Source of the DNA: Bradyrhizobium huanghuaihaiense
GTDB taxonomy: Bacteria; Pseudomonadota; Alphaproteobacteria; Rhizobiales; Xanthobacteraceae
Assembly (NCBI RefSeq): GCF_007830635.1
Contig: NZ_VLLA01000027.1
Span: 1-42,500 of the forward strand
Length of the DNA stretch: 42,500 nt
Reading direction: 5' to 3'
Every line of letters starts with the position of its first letter. Position 1 is the first letter of the stretch. This document shows positions 1 to 7,199 of the stretch, one piece after another. The position numbers were made by a program, and so were the translations under genes. The notes beneath the pieces are model-generated. The model had not been told where the DNA came from. It saw nothing but the letters and a program-made list of their open reading frames with translations, and did not search any database.

Positions 1-327
1 GTCGACAAGGGATACCGCGGCCACGACGCACAAAATCCCCGTCGCGTCTTCATCTCCGGCCAGAAGCGCGGCGTTTTCGGTGTCATCAAGCGCGAGCTGC
101 GCCGCCGCTCCGCCATCGAGCCCATCATCGGACACCTGAAGGCGGAAGGCCACCTCGGGCGCTGCTACCTCAAAGGCCGCGCCGGCGATGCCGCCAACGT
201 CGTCCTCTCAGCCGTCGGACACAACTTCCGCCGCATCCTCGCCTGGCTGAGATATCTCTTGTGCCTGTTCCTGGCCCAGCTATGGCGCACGCTCGCCCGG
301 CCAGCCTCGATCAATCCGGCTTCTTAA
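1..327 (+). mobile_element. IS5-family transposase, C-terminal part (cut by window edge)
   Basis: An open frame enters at base 1 and ends with TAA at 325-327, giving 108 residues of a transposase C-terminus. It begins VDKGYRGHDAQNP and contains RRSAIEPIIGHLKAEGHLGR. The R-x3-E-x6-K spacing around the glutamate of IEPIIGHLK matches the third catalytic acid region of DDE transposases of the IS4/IS5 type. The GRAGDAANVVLSAVGHNFR tail is also typical of IS5-type elements of Rhizobiales. The first two catalytic aspartates and the left end are outside the window, so completeness cannot be judged. The right inverted repeat could not be fixed, but the element must end within a few bases of the tadE stop codon at 339. 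It therefore sits directly beside the pilus island and may have separated tadE from a further tad gene. Confidence 0.85.
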
Positions 328-338
328 CGGACGACGCT

Positions 339-917
339 TTAGTAAGGCTCGTTCTTGAACGCGGCCGTGGCCACCAGCAGTCGCTTGCTGCCGGTGAGAT
401 TGGCGATGTTGTACCCGAGCCCGGTGACGAACAGTGGCCACTGATAGAACAGCCGCACCACCACGATGTCGCCGGCGCTGCCCGGGCTGTAGCTCATGCT
501 CGTGTCGAAACCTCCGGAGCCGTCGATGTGGCTCGACAACGTCACCGCAGAGAAGGACGAGTAGCTCGTGACGTCGACATAGAGCTTGCTGCAATCGAAC
601 AGCGCCGGGATCTGGCTGCAGACGTAGGTCTTGAACGTTGCTTGCGTGCACGGCGTGCCGACGCCGGACACCGCGCAGGCGGTCACCGAACCCGATTGCG
701 CCTGCCCGGTCAGCACCACCCGCGCAGAGTTCTGCGTGATGGTCTCGAGCACCTGGCTCGCAAAGAACATGAGCGCCGTCTCGATGATGGCGAACAGCAG
801 CGCGAAGAAGATCGGCGCGACCAGCGCGAACTCGACGGCCGCGGAACCGCGGCGATTGCCGCGAAACCGACGCAGCACGGTTCGGAACGTGAACCTCACA
901 GGTGCAGGCGATGGCAT
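339..917 (-). CDS. TadE-like pseudopilin of the Tad pilus system
   Basis: 192-residue protein with a short basic N-terminus, then GSAAVEFALVAPIFFALLFA (about 24-43), one strongly hydrophobic helix and a secreted-type remainder with a cysteine pair near residues 80-90. The G24/S25 junction with Glu at mature position +5 (SAAVE) is the processing pattern of TadE/TadF pseudopilins cut by the CpaA/TadV peptidase. The C-terminus (LLVATAAFKNEPY) looks complete, so the neighbouring IS has not truncated the protein. It is transcribed away from the main cpa cluster. A TTAA-N7-TTAA site lies about 100 bp upstream. No TadG partner is visible; it may lie beyond the IS. Confidence 0.85.
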   Translation of the reverse strand: MPSPAPVRFTFRTVLRRFRGNRRGSAAVEFALVAPIFFALLFAIIETALMFFASQVLETITQNSARVVLTGQAQSGSVTACAVSGVGTPCTQATFKTYVCSQIPALFDCSKLYVDVTSYSSFSAVTLSSHIDGSGGFDTSMSYSPGSAGDIVVVRLFYQWPLFVTGLGYNIANLTGSKRLLVATAAFKNEPY

Positions 918-992
918 CGCGTCAAATTTCCCCAGCCAGCGGCGATCATCCGCTCAATGAAATAGCTAAAACTGATTGTTTAAGTGTTGCAG

Positions 993-1008
993 GCCGGCCG
1001 CGGCCGGC
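993..1008. repeat. 16-bp GC palindrome in the tadE leader
   Basis: The sequence GCCGGCCGCGGCCGGC is a perfect palindrome lying 76 bp upstream of the tadE start and just downstream (in tadE orientation) of the CtrA-like box. It could fold in the tadE leader RNA; no function is assigned. Confidence 0.4.
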
Positions 1009-1019
1009 GACGCGCGCCG

Positions 1020-1034
1020 TTAAGGGGCCGTTAA
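1020..1034 (-). promoter_or_regulatory. Candidate CtrA box upstream of tadE
   Basis: TTAA, seven bases, TTAA followed by CC fits the CtrA consensus TTAA-N7-TTAA(C) known from Caulobacter and other alphaproteobacteria, where CtrA controls pilus genes. It stands about 100 bp before the tadE start in otherwise GC-rich DNA. Binding is inferred only. Confidence 0.4.
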
Positions 1035-1148
1035 CCAGGGACCACCCGAGGCGCGCGGAAGAAGGGGCGCAGGAAGAAGAGCTCGTCCTCGCCGGTGCAG
1101 GTGCCCGGACCACACGATCCCGCCCAAGCACCTCGCCGATCTGACTTA

Positions 1149-1174
1149 CTAGTTGGTCTTGCTAGTTGGTCTTG
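1149..1174. repeat. Tandem 13-bp duplication at the end of the pilus N-domain gene
   Basis: The unit CTAGTTGGTCTTG occurs twice in direct succession. The right copy contains the stop codon of the minus-strand gene ending at 1162, so the duplication adds sequence only beyond the stop. Confidence 0.6.
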
Positions 1175-1659
1175 GCGCCCGCGCCGGCGTTGCCGCTGGC
1201 ATTGCTGCTCAGCGAACCGGCCTGGCCCATCGTGGTGTTGAAGTAGTTGTCGCTGTCGCCCAGCGTCACGCGGCGCTGGCAGAGCGGCAGGCAACTGTAG
1301 GACTCGCGCTCAACCCCGCGATAGACGGTGACGAGCCGATCGCTCGGACCTTCGACCTGGATCTGGCGGTCGACCAGGATCTCGCCGGCCCGGTCCAGCG
1401 CGATGAAATTGGTGGCGCCGTAGCCCTTGCCGGTCACGACGATCATGCCGCCGGGCTGGAGCGTGACGTCGGCGATCAGGGGATTGCCGACCACGATGGT
1501 CGCCACCTTGCCGGGCAGCCGGACCAGCTTGGCCTGGTCGACATTGACGGCGATGGTATCGGCGGTGGATTCGGCAAGGCCGGCAGAAGGCAATGCCAGC
1601 ACCGCAGCCGCAACCAGAAGACAGACGCGCGCATGGCGGCGCAGCAGTTCTTTACGCAT
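1162..1659 (-). CDS. Stand-alone pilus formation N-terminal domain protein
   Basis: 165 residues. A Sec-type signal peptide (about 1-29, ending ALPSAGLAES) is followed by one domain of about 85 residues. It resembles the N-terminal pilus-formation domain found at the start of CpaC/RcpA secretins: compare VRLPGKVATIVVGNPLIADV here with DLPRDIKDVLVADPKIANAV in CpaC of this window. The secretin channel itself is absent. The last 50 residues carry a C-x3-C pair (YSCLPLCQRR) and a Ser/Gly/Ala-rich tail. Predicted periplasmic. Its position between tadE and the flp/cpa genes supports a role in Tad pilus assembly, perhaps an adaptor or chaperone for the CpaC channel; that role is inference. Start chosen at the ATG before the basic n-region. 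Confidence 0.8.
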   Translation of the reverse strand: MRKELLRRHARVCLLVAAAVLALPSAGLAESTADTIAVNVDQAKLVRLPGKVATIVVGNPLIADVTLQPGGMIVVTGKGYGATNFIALDRAGEILVDRQIQVEGPSDRLVTVYRGVERESYSCLPLCQRRVTLGDSDNYFNTTMGQAGSLSSNASGNAGAGAKTN

Positions 1660-1812
1660 ACTCTTACCCCCGGGACGTCACAAACCGGCAGAAGCGATCA
1701 GATACAGCGGAGCCGGTGCCCGACCCCGCTAACCTGCCCTCAATTCGTGAACGTTCCGCAAATTCGCGTTCTATTGTTTGAACGGACTGACGATTTGCCG
1801 CTCTGGAGCACC

Positions 1813-1855
1813 CTAAAGCGCGATGAGATTGGGATGAATCGTCATCGCGCTTTAG
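1813..1855. repeat. Intergenic palindrome with 14-bp perfect arms
   Basis: Left arm CTAAAGCGCGATGA at 1813-1826 and right arm TCATCGCGCTTTAG at 1842-1855 are exact reverse complements. GATT/AATC inside the loop extends the stem after a one-base bulge. This resembles an abundant intergenic repeat of Bradyrhizobium and relatives. It stands downstream of the hydroxylase gene that ends at 1914 and upstream of the pilus N-domain gene. Confidence 0.7.
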
Positions 1856-1867
1856 GTTGTTGTTTAC

Positions 1868-1913
1868 GCATGAACTTTCCGGAAAACCGCTTCGCACTTT
1901 TCCGGATCATGCT
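1868..1913. repeat. Second imperfect palindrome, possible terminator of the hydroxylase gene
   Basis: GCATGA...CCGGAAAA at 1868-1886 pairs imperfectly with TTTTCCGGATCATGC ending near 1912. It abuts the minus-strand stop codon at 1914-1916 and could act as a terminator for that gene. The motif pair with the preceding palindrome is typical of rhizobial intergenic repeats. Confidence 0.5.
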
Positions 1914-2741
1914 TTAGCGGCGGAACGGATAGGCAAGCTGCCCTCCGATCCCCTTCGGCATGGTCGCTTCGTCCTTGCCGTAGTCCTGCGGCAGTTTCCC
2001 CTCGGGCATGCGGAAGGTGCCGAACAGCACGTCCCAGATCGGGAACGTCCCGGCGAAATTGGTGTCGCCACCGTCTTCGAGCGGGGTGTGGTGCCAGCGA
2101 TGGAATACCGGCGTCGCCAGCACATATTTGAACGGCCCGAACGTCCAGTTCAGGTTGGCGTGCACGAAGGCCGAATGAAAGGTCGTGAACGGGGAGACCC
2201 AGATCATGACGTTCGGGGAGATGCCGGCCATCAGCAGCACGACGTCGACCCCGATCGTGCCGAGCACGAGATTGACGGGATGGAAGCGGGCCGCCGAAAT
2301 CCAGCTGATCTCCTCGGAGGAGTGATGGATCGCGTGGTACTTCCAGAACTCGCCGCCATGGAAGAGCCGGTGCAGCCAGTACAGCATGAAGTCCGACAGC
2401 ACCAGGAACAGCGCGGCCTGCACCCAGAGCGGCAATTGCGCCAGCGGGCCGTGGCCGTTGTCGTAGAAGGCGATGAGATCGTCGGCGTCGTGGATGTTGA
2501 AGAAGACGCCCGCCCCAACGATCAGGAGCCCGATCCGCATGGTCCGGGCGAATACGGGGACGAAGAACCAGTAGCAGATGTCGGTGACGATCTCCCGCTT
2601 GCGCCACCACGGCAGGCCGGGATTGCAGGCCCAGAAATGCTCGAGCACCGTGAAGACCAGCGCGAGCACGAAAGTGACGGGGACCACCTTCGCAATGGTC
2701 TCGCCGAGCATCAGGGCGACTTGCATGGGCAGGCTCGACAT
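1914..2741 (-). CDS. Sterol desaturase / fatty acid hydroxylase family membrane protein
   Basis: 275-residue integral membrane di-iron hydroxylase. Hydrophobic helices lie near 18-35, 52-82, 104-124 and 155-175. The family's histidine clusters are all present: HRLFH (124-128), HAIHH (136-140), single His at 154, 189 and 194, and HRWHH (214-218). They should bind two irons for O2-dependent lipid hydroxylation or desaturation; the substrate cannot be read from sequence. Start ATG at 2741 follows an AGAGAGG ribosome binding site. It lies between Tad genes but is transcribed away from flp. A link with pili is possible but unproven, and simple co-location is equally likely. Confidence 0.88.
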   Translation of the reverse strand: MSSLPMQVALMLGETIAKVVPVTFVLALVFTVLEHFWACNPGLPWWRKREIVTDICYWFFVPVFARTMRIGLLIVGAGVFFNIHDADDLIAFYDNGHGPLAQLPLWVQAALFLVLSDFMLYWLHRLFHGGEFWKYHAIHHSSEEISWISAARFHPVNLVLGTIGVDVVLLMAGISPNVMIWVSPFTTFHSAFVHANLNWTFGPFKYVLATPVFHRWHHTPLEDGGDTNFAGTFPIWDVLFGTFRMPEGKLPQDYGKDEATMPKGIGGQLAYPFRR

Positions 2742-3009
2742 CGTCGCCTCTCTTCCGAATTGCTGGTCCCCTTACGCCTACTCCGCGAAATTTAAGGGAG
2801 GGTGAAGCCGGCGACGCAGTTGCAGTGCGTCCGGAACCGGAGCGAATTTCGATGGGTGCTTTAAGGTGAGATTCACTCTGGGCAAAAGCATCGCGCAGCA
2901 ATTGGGTTTACACGATCGAATTAACTCTACCGAAAGAGCTCGGCTCTCATGGTCATCGCGTCAACGACAGCGCCGAACGAGGCGATCCCACCCAAGATGG
3001 AGTTTGTTC

Positions 3010-3174
3010 ATGAAGAACTTGATTGCGCGTTTCGCCAAGGATGAATCCGGCGCCACCGCCATCGAATACGGCCTGATCGCCGCCGGCATCGCGCTGGCCA
3101 TCATCACCGTCGTCAACAATCTCGGCAGCACGCTGAACACCAAGTTCGGCTCGATCAGCAGCTCGCTGAAGTAA
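3010..3174 (+). CDS. pilA: Flp/Fap-type major pilin prepilin
   Basis: 54-residue prepilin, the structural subunit of the Tad (type IVb) pilus. The leader MKNLIARFAKDESG ends at Gly14. The mature protein would start ATAIEY, with Glu at +5 and Tyr at +6, the defining Flp motif, followed by a hydrophobic helix (GLIAAGIALAIITVV) and a short polar tail. Size is normal for the family. GGAG at 2999-3002, seven bases before the ATG, is a good ribosome binding site. CpaA, encoded just downstream, is the expected leader peptidase. A strong terminator follows, so flp is probably its own transcript made at a higher level than the machine genes. Confidence 0.95.
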   Translation: MKNLIARFAKDESGATAIEYGLIAAGIALAIITVVNNLGSTLNTKFGSISSSLK

Positions 3175-3193
3175 GCGACCGACAAACGACGGC

Positions 3194-3225
3194 AAAAGCC
3201 CCGGACCTCCGGGGCCTTTGTTTTT
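3194..3225 (+). terminator. Rho-independent terminator after flp
   Basis: GCCCCGG (3198-3204), loop ACCT, CCGGGGC (3209-3215), then CTTTGTTTTT. It lies 20 bp after the flp stop and separates pilin expression from cpaA onward. Confidence 0.85.
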
Positions 3226-3244
3226 CCGAGTACGGCGAGTTCCA

Positions 3245-3391
3245 GTGGCGTTGCGAAAGTACAGAACGGATGCCGCGGTTGCGGCGAGCGAGGCGCAGGC
3301 GGCGCCGACCGGCTCGCCGGCCTATTGGGTGTGCCTTGCATTGCTGCTCGCAACGGTCGCGCTCGCGGCGCGCATCGCCAGCCTCTGGTGA
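3245..3391 (+). CDS. Possible small membrane protein between flp and cpaA
   Basis: A 48-codon frame from GTG at 3245 to TGA at 3389-3391. The N-terminal half is polar and alanine-rich (RKYRTDAAVAASEAQAAP) and the C-terminal half is one hydrophobic segment (YWVCLALLLATVALAARIA), which suggests a single-pass membrane peptide. The ribosome binding site is weak and no family is recognised. It fills the gap between the flp terminator and cpaA in the same orientation. Short length and GC-rich DNA mean it may be a chance frame. Confidence 0.4.
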   Translation: MALRKYRTDAAVAASEAQAAPTGSPAYWVCLALLLATVALAARIASLW

Positions 3392-3502
3392 GCGGGCCGC
3401 TACGGGGTTCTCGCTGCCGCCATTGTCGGTTTGTTTAGCACTGCCGGCTAGCATCGCGCGACGGCAGATCCCGCGACAAACCCAGGCCTCAAGACGCAGC
3501 CC

Positions 3503-4027
3503 ATGATCCTCGACCTTGCGCGCCTCATGATCTTCCCGGCCCTGATGGCGTTCGCGGCTGCGAGCGATCTCTTCACGATGACCATCTCGAACCGTGTGTC
3601 GCTGGCGCTGGTCGCGGGCTTCTTCGTGCTCGCCCTTGCCGGTGGCATGGCACCTTACGAGATGCTCACACATGTCGGCGCCGGCGCGCTTCTGCTGGTC
3701 GTGGCCTTCACGTGCTTTGCGATGGGCTGGATCGGCGGCGGCGACGCCAAGGTCGCGGCCTCCGTCGCGCTCTGGTTCGGCTTCGCGCACCTGATGAACT
3801 TCCTGCTCTACGCCTCGCTGTTCGGCGGAGCGCTGACGCTGCTCCTGCTCCAGTTCCGGCAATGGCCGCTGCCCTACGGCCTCGCGGGCCAGGCCTGGCT
3901 TGCACGACTGCACGCCAAGGAGAGCGGCATTCCCTACGGCATCGCGCTCGCGCTGAGCGCGCTGATGGTCTACCCGGAGACCGAATGGGTGAAGGCGATC
4001 GACCTCGCTCACCTCGCACTGCGCTGA
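3503..4027 (+). CDS. cpaA: Prepilin peptidase CpaA/TadV (A24 family)
   Basis: 174-residue inner-membrane aspartate protease that cleaves the leaders of Flp and TadE-type pseudopilins. About five to six hydrophobic helices. The two catalytic aspartates of the family are visible: D22 in AASDLFTMTISN and D81 in the GGGDAK motif (78-83). The short form without the N-terminal methylase domain is usual for Tad peptidases. It lies between the pilin gene and cpaB. Start ATG at 3503 gives a helix beginning directly at the N-terminus, as in homologues. Confidence 0.92.
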   Translation: MILDLARLMIFPALMAFAAASDLFTMTISNRVSLALVAGFFVLALAGGMAPYEMLTHVGAGALLLVVAFTCFAMGWIGGGDAKVAASVALWFGFAHLMNFLLYASLFGGALTLLLLQFRQWPLPYGLAGQAWLARLHAKESGIPYGIALALSALMVYPETEWVKAIDLAHLALR

Positions 4028-4072
4028 ACGCCCTGGGTAAACCCGGCGTTAAGCCGATTTAGATACGCCTCA

Positions 4073-4080
4073 TTAACCAT
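4073..4080 (+). promoter_or_regulatory. CtrA half-site-like TTAACCAT upstream of cpaB
   Basis: TTAACCAT lies 77 bp before the cpaB start. A looser TTAA-N7-TAGA match precedes it at 4049-4063. TTAACCAT is the common CtrA half site in alphaproteobacterial promoters. Candidate regulatory site for the cpaB-tadC operon. Confidence 0.3.
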
Positions 4081-4156
4081 GCTTTGACGAATAGCTGGTC
4101 AACTGCCGATTACGGCGGCGGCAGCGTCGCGGCGTTTTTGTTGGAAAGTGAAGCGT

Positions 4157-4957
4157 ATGAATAGGGCACGCATTGTCGTCCTGACGGTCGCCATCTGCGC
4201 CGGCGGCGTCGCCGCGTACCTGGCGAGCGGCTCGGACAATTCTGCGCCGCCTCCAGCGGCTCCGGTCGCGCAGCTTCCGACCGTCGACGTGCTGGTGGCC
4301 AAGAACGACATCGGTCTTGGCCAGACCGTCAAGCCTGAAGACGTGCAGTGGCAGACCTGGCCGGCCGCGACCGCCAGCGCTACCTTCATCCGCCGCAACG
4401 AGCGCCCGGAGGGCGCGACCCAGGTGACGGGCTCGATCGCGCGCGCCCCCTTCATCCAGGGTGAGCCGATCCGCGACCAGAAGCTGGTCAAGGCCGAGGG
4501 CTCCGGCTTCATGGCGGCGATCCTGCCCACCGGCATGCGCGCGATCTCGACCGAGATCTCGCCCGAGACCGGCGCGGGCGGCTTCATCCTGCCCAACGAT
4601 CGCGTCGACGTGCTTCTGACCCGCCGCCTCAAGAACCCGGACCAGAGCAGCGGCGCTCCCGATCTCATCACCTCCGAGATCATCCTGGCCAACATCCGCG
4701 TCCTGGCGATCGACCAGGCGCCGAAGGAGAAGGACGGCCAGAACGCGGTGGTCGGCAAGACCGTCACCCTCGAGCTCAATCCCGCACAGACGGCGACGCT
4801 ATCCGCCGCGCGCCAGAGCGGCACGCTGTCGCTGGCGCTGCGCAGCATCGTCGACGTCAAGATGAGCGAGATCACGCTCGATGATTCCGCACAGAAGCGC
4901 GATGGCGTTTCGATCATTCGCTACGGCATCCCGAGCGCGACGGCAAAGGCACGATGA
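4157..4957 (+). CDS. cpaB: Tad pilus assembly protein CpaB/RcpC
   Basis: 266 residues. An N-terminal membrane anchor or signal (about 5-24) is followed by a Pro/Ala-rich linker and a SAF domain (about 45-110, VDVLVAKNDIGLGQTVKPED), then an RcpC-type C-terminal domain. CpaB is a periplasmic partner of the CpaC secretin. I chose ATG 4157 rather than the GTG at 4148 because GGAAAG at 4143-4148 is then eight bases upstream. It is the first gene of the tightly packed cpaBCDEF-tadBC operon, and its stop overlaps the cpaC start (ATGA). Confidence 0.92.
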   Translation: MNRARIVVLTVAICAGGVAAYLASGSDNSAPPPAAPVAQLPTVDVLVAKNDIGLGQTVKPEDVQWQTWPAATASATFIRRNERPEGATQVTGSIARAPFIQGEPIRDQKLVKAEGSGFMAAILPTGMRAISTEISPETGAGGFILPNDRVDVLLTRRLKNPDQSSGAPDLITSEIILANIRVLAIDQAPKEKDGQNAVVGKTVTLELNPAQTATLSAARQSGTLSLALRSIVDVKMSEITLDDSAQKRDGVSIIRYGIPSATAKAR

Positions 4958-6444
4958 GGGCAGTCGATATGAAATGCAGGGCAGATTTGACGACGATGCG
5001 AACCTCCGTGGTCCGCGCCCTGTCGTTTTCGGCCGCCCTCGCGCTGGTGCTCAACCCGGCGCTGACCCCCGTGGTCGCCGCCGACTACCGCCCCGTGGCG
5101 CCGGCCGCCGCCGACGGCCAGATGAACGCGCGCTTCCTCTCGCTCGGCGTCGGCAAATCGATCGTGATCGACCTGCCGCGCGACATCAAGGACGTGCTGG
5201 TCGCCGACCCCAAGATCGCCAATGCGGTGGTGCGCTCGGCGCAGCGCGCCTACATCATCGGCGCCTCGGTCGGCCAGACCAACATCGTGTTCTTCGATTC
5301 CGCCGGCCAGCAGATCGCGGCCTACGACATCGCGGTCAAGCGCGACCTCAACGGCGTGCGCGCCGCATTGAAGCAGGTCCTGCCCAATTCCGACATCCAG
5401 ATCGACGGGCTCGGCGAGGGTGTCGTGCTGACCGGCAGCGTGGCGAGTCCGATGGAGGCGCAGCAGGCCAACGAACTCGCCGCGCGGCTCGCCGGCGGCG
5501 CCGACAAGGTGGTGAACTCGATCGTGGTCCGCGGCCGCGATCAGGTCATGCTGAAGGTGACGGTGGCCGAGGTCCAGCGCAACATCGTCAAGCAGCTCGG
5601 CATCGACCTCTCGGCGAACCTGAACTACGGCACCTCGGTGGTGAGCTTCACCAATTCCAACCCGTTTACCGCCCTTGGCCACAATCTCGTGGACGGCAAC
5701 AGCCTGACCACAAAGTTCGGCGCGACGCCTTCGGTACAGGCCACCCTGCGCGCGATGGAGACCGCCGGGGTGATCCGGACGCTGGCCGAGCCGAACCTGA
5801 CCGCGATCTCCGGGGAATCGGCGACCTTCATCGCCGGCGGCGAATTCCCGGTGCCGGCGGGCTATGCGTGCGATCCCACCACGCATGTCTGTACCACCCA
5901 GATCAGCTTCAAGAAGTTCGGCATCTCGCTCAATTTCACTCCGGTGGTTCTGACCGAAGGCAAGATCAGCCTGCGGGTGATGACCGAGGTTTCGGAACTG
6001 TCGAACGAAAACTCGATCACGCTGTCGCAGGCCGTGACCTCGACGTCGGTGAACTCGGTGACGGTGCCCTCGATCCGGACCCGCCGCGCCGAAACCTCGC
6101 TGGAAATTCCCTCCGGCGGCGCAATGGCGATGGCCGGCCTGATCCAGCAGCAGACCAAGCAGGCGGTGAGCGGACTGCCGGGCCTGATGCAGCTTCCGGT
6201 CCTCGGCACGCTGTTCCGCAGCCGCGACTTCGTCAACAACGCGACCGAGCTGGTCGTGATCGTGACGCCCTATGTCGTTCGCGCAGCAGCGCCGAAGGAC
6301 CTGTCGCGACCGGATGACGGCTTCGCCGCGCCTGCCGACCCGCAGGCCGGCCTGATCGGCAACATCAACCGCATCTACGGCGTGCCTGGCCGGACCGAAC
6401 CGGCCCGGAACTACCGTGGCACCTACGGCTTCATCACCGACTGA
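4954..6444 (+). CDS. cpaC: Tad pilus secretin CpaC/RcpA
   Basis: 496-residue outer-membrane channel protein. A signal peptide lies within about residues 15-45. The pilus-formation N-domain is at about 55-120 (IVIDLPRDIKDVLVADPK), a BON-like ring domain at about 125-185, and the secretin domain at about 260-450. The secretin core is visible in GEFPVPAGYACDPTTHVCTT and in the C-terminal LPVLGTLFRSRDFVNNATEL-type lip. The start overlaps cpaB by four bases; ATGs at 4969 and 4996 are alternatives, and 4996 would give a more usual signal peptide length. It forms the pore through which the Flp filament leaves the cell. Confidence 0.94.
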   Translation: MRAVDMKCRADLTTMRTSVVRALSFSAALALVLNPALTPVVAADYRPVAPAAADGQMNARFLSLGVGKSIVIDLPRDIKDVLVADPKIANAVVRSAQRAYIIGASVGQTNIVFFDSAGQQIAAYDIAVKRDLNGVRAALKQVLPNSDIQIDGLGEGVVLTGSVASPMEAQQANELAARLAGGADKVVNSIVVRGRDQVMLKVTVAEVQRNIVKQLGIDLSANLNYGTSVVSFTNSNPFTALGHNLVDGNSLTTKFGATPSVQATLRAMETAGVIRTLAEPNLTAISGESATFIAGGEFPVPAGYACDPTTHVCTTQISFKKFGISLNFTPVVLTEGKISLRVMTEVSELSNENSITLSQAVTSTSVNSVTVPSIRTRRAETSLEIPSGGAMAMAGLIQQQTKQAVSGLPGLMQLPVLGTLFRSRDFVNNATELVVIVTPYVVRAAAPKDLSRPDDGFAAPADPQAGLIGNINRIYGVPGRTEPARNYRGTYGFITD

Positions 6445-6464
6445 GGCGGAACGGGGACTTCACG

Positions 6465-7199
6465 ATGATCACAAGACCACCCCAGCTTCGCCAACGCGCC
6501 ATCCGCTTCGGTGGCGCGCTCGTCGGCATCGCGCTTGCGCTCGGCGGCTGCCAGCACGACGAGGTGATGACCGCCTCCATCCCCGACGACTACAAGCAGC
6601 GTCACCCGATCGCGGTCGAGGAGCAGAACCGCTCGATCGTCGTCTTCGTCGGCCACGCCCGCGGCGGGTTGACCGCCGCCCAGCGCGCCGACGTGATGGG
6701 CCTGGCATCGGCCTGGCTGCACGAAGGCACCGGCGCCATCCATATCGACGTGCCGTCCGGCACGCCGAATACGCGCCCGGCAGCGGAATCGATGCGTGAG
6801 ATCCAGGCCATGCTGGCGGCTGCGGGCATTCCCCCGCGCGGCATCATCACCCGTCCCTACCAGCCGACGGACAAGCGCTTCCTGCCGCCGATCCGGCTGA
6901 CCTATTCCAGGATCGCCGCAGTCGCGGGTCCCTGCGGCCTTTGGCCGGAGGACATCGGCCCCTCGATGAAGAACAAGAGCTGGTTCGAGAACAAGGACTA
7001 TTACAATTACGGCTGCGCCTATCAGCGCAACATGGCCGCCATGGTCGACAACCCGGCGGACCTCGAGCAGCCGCGTTCCGAAACGCCGTCCTACACGACG
7101 CGACGCACCGCCGCGTTCGAGAAATATCGCAAGGGAACTCCGACCGCGGTCATCTATCCTGACGCCGAAAAGGCCAAACTCAGCGACACCGGCAAATGA
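6465..7199 (+). CDS. cpaD: Tad pilus lipoprotein CpaD
   Basis: 244 residues. The signal peptide ends in a lipobox (ALALGGC, Cys29), so the protein is predicted to be lipid-anchored. The body fits the CpaD pilus assembly family, which is small, periplasmic and restricted to alphaproteobacterial Tad loci: VEEQNRSIVVFVGHARGGLT, GIPPRGIITRPYQP, NYGCAYQRNMAAMVDNPADL. It is thought to help secretin assembly. GGGGA lies seven bases before the ATG. It sits 20 bp after cpaC, and its stop overlaps the cpaE start (ATGA). Confidence 0.92.
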   Translation: MITRPPQLRQRAIRFGGALVGIALALGGCQHDEVMTASIPDDYKQRHPIAVEEQNRSIVVFVGHARGGLTAAQRADVMGLASAWLHEGTGAIHIDVPSGTPNTRPAAESMREIQAMLAAAGIPPRGIITRPYQPTDKRFLPPIRLTYSRIAAVAGPCGLWPEDIGPSMKNKSWFENKDYYNYGCAYQRNMAAMVDNPADLEQPRSETPSYTTRRTAAFEKYRKGTPTAVIYPDAEKAKLSDTGK

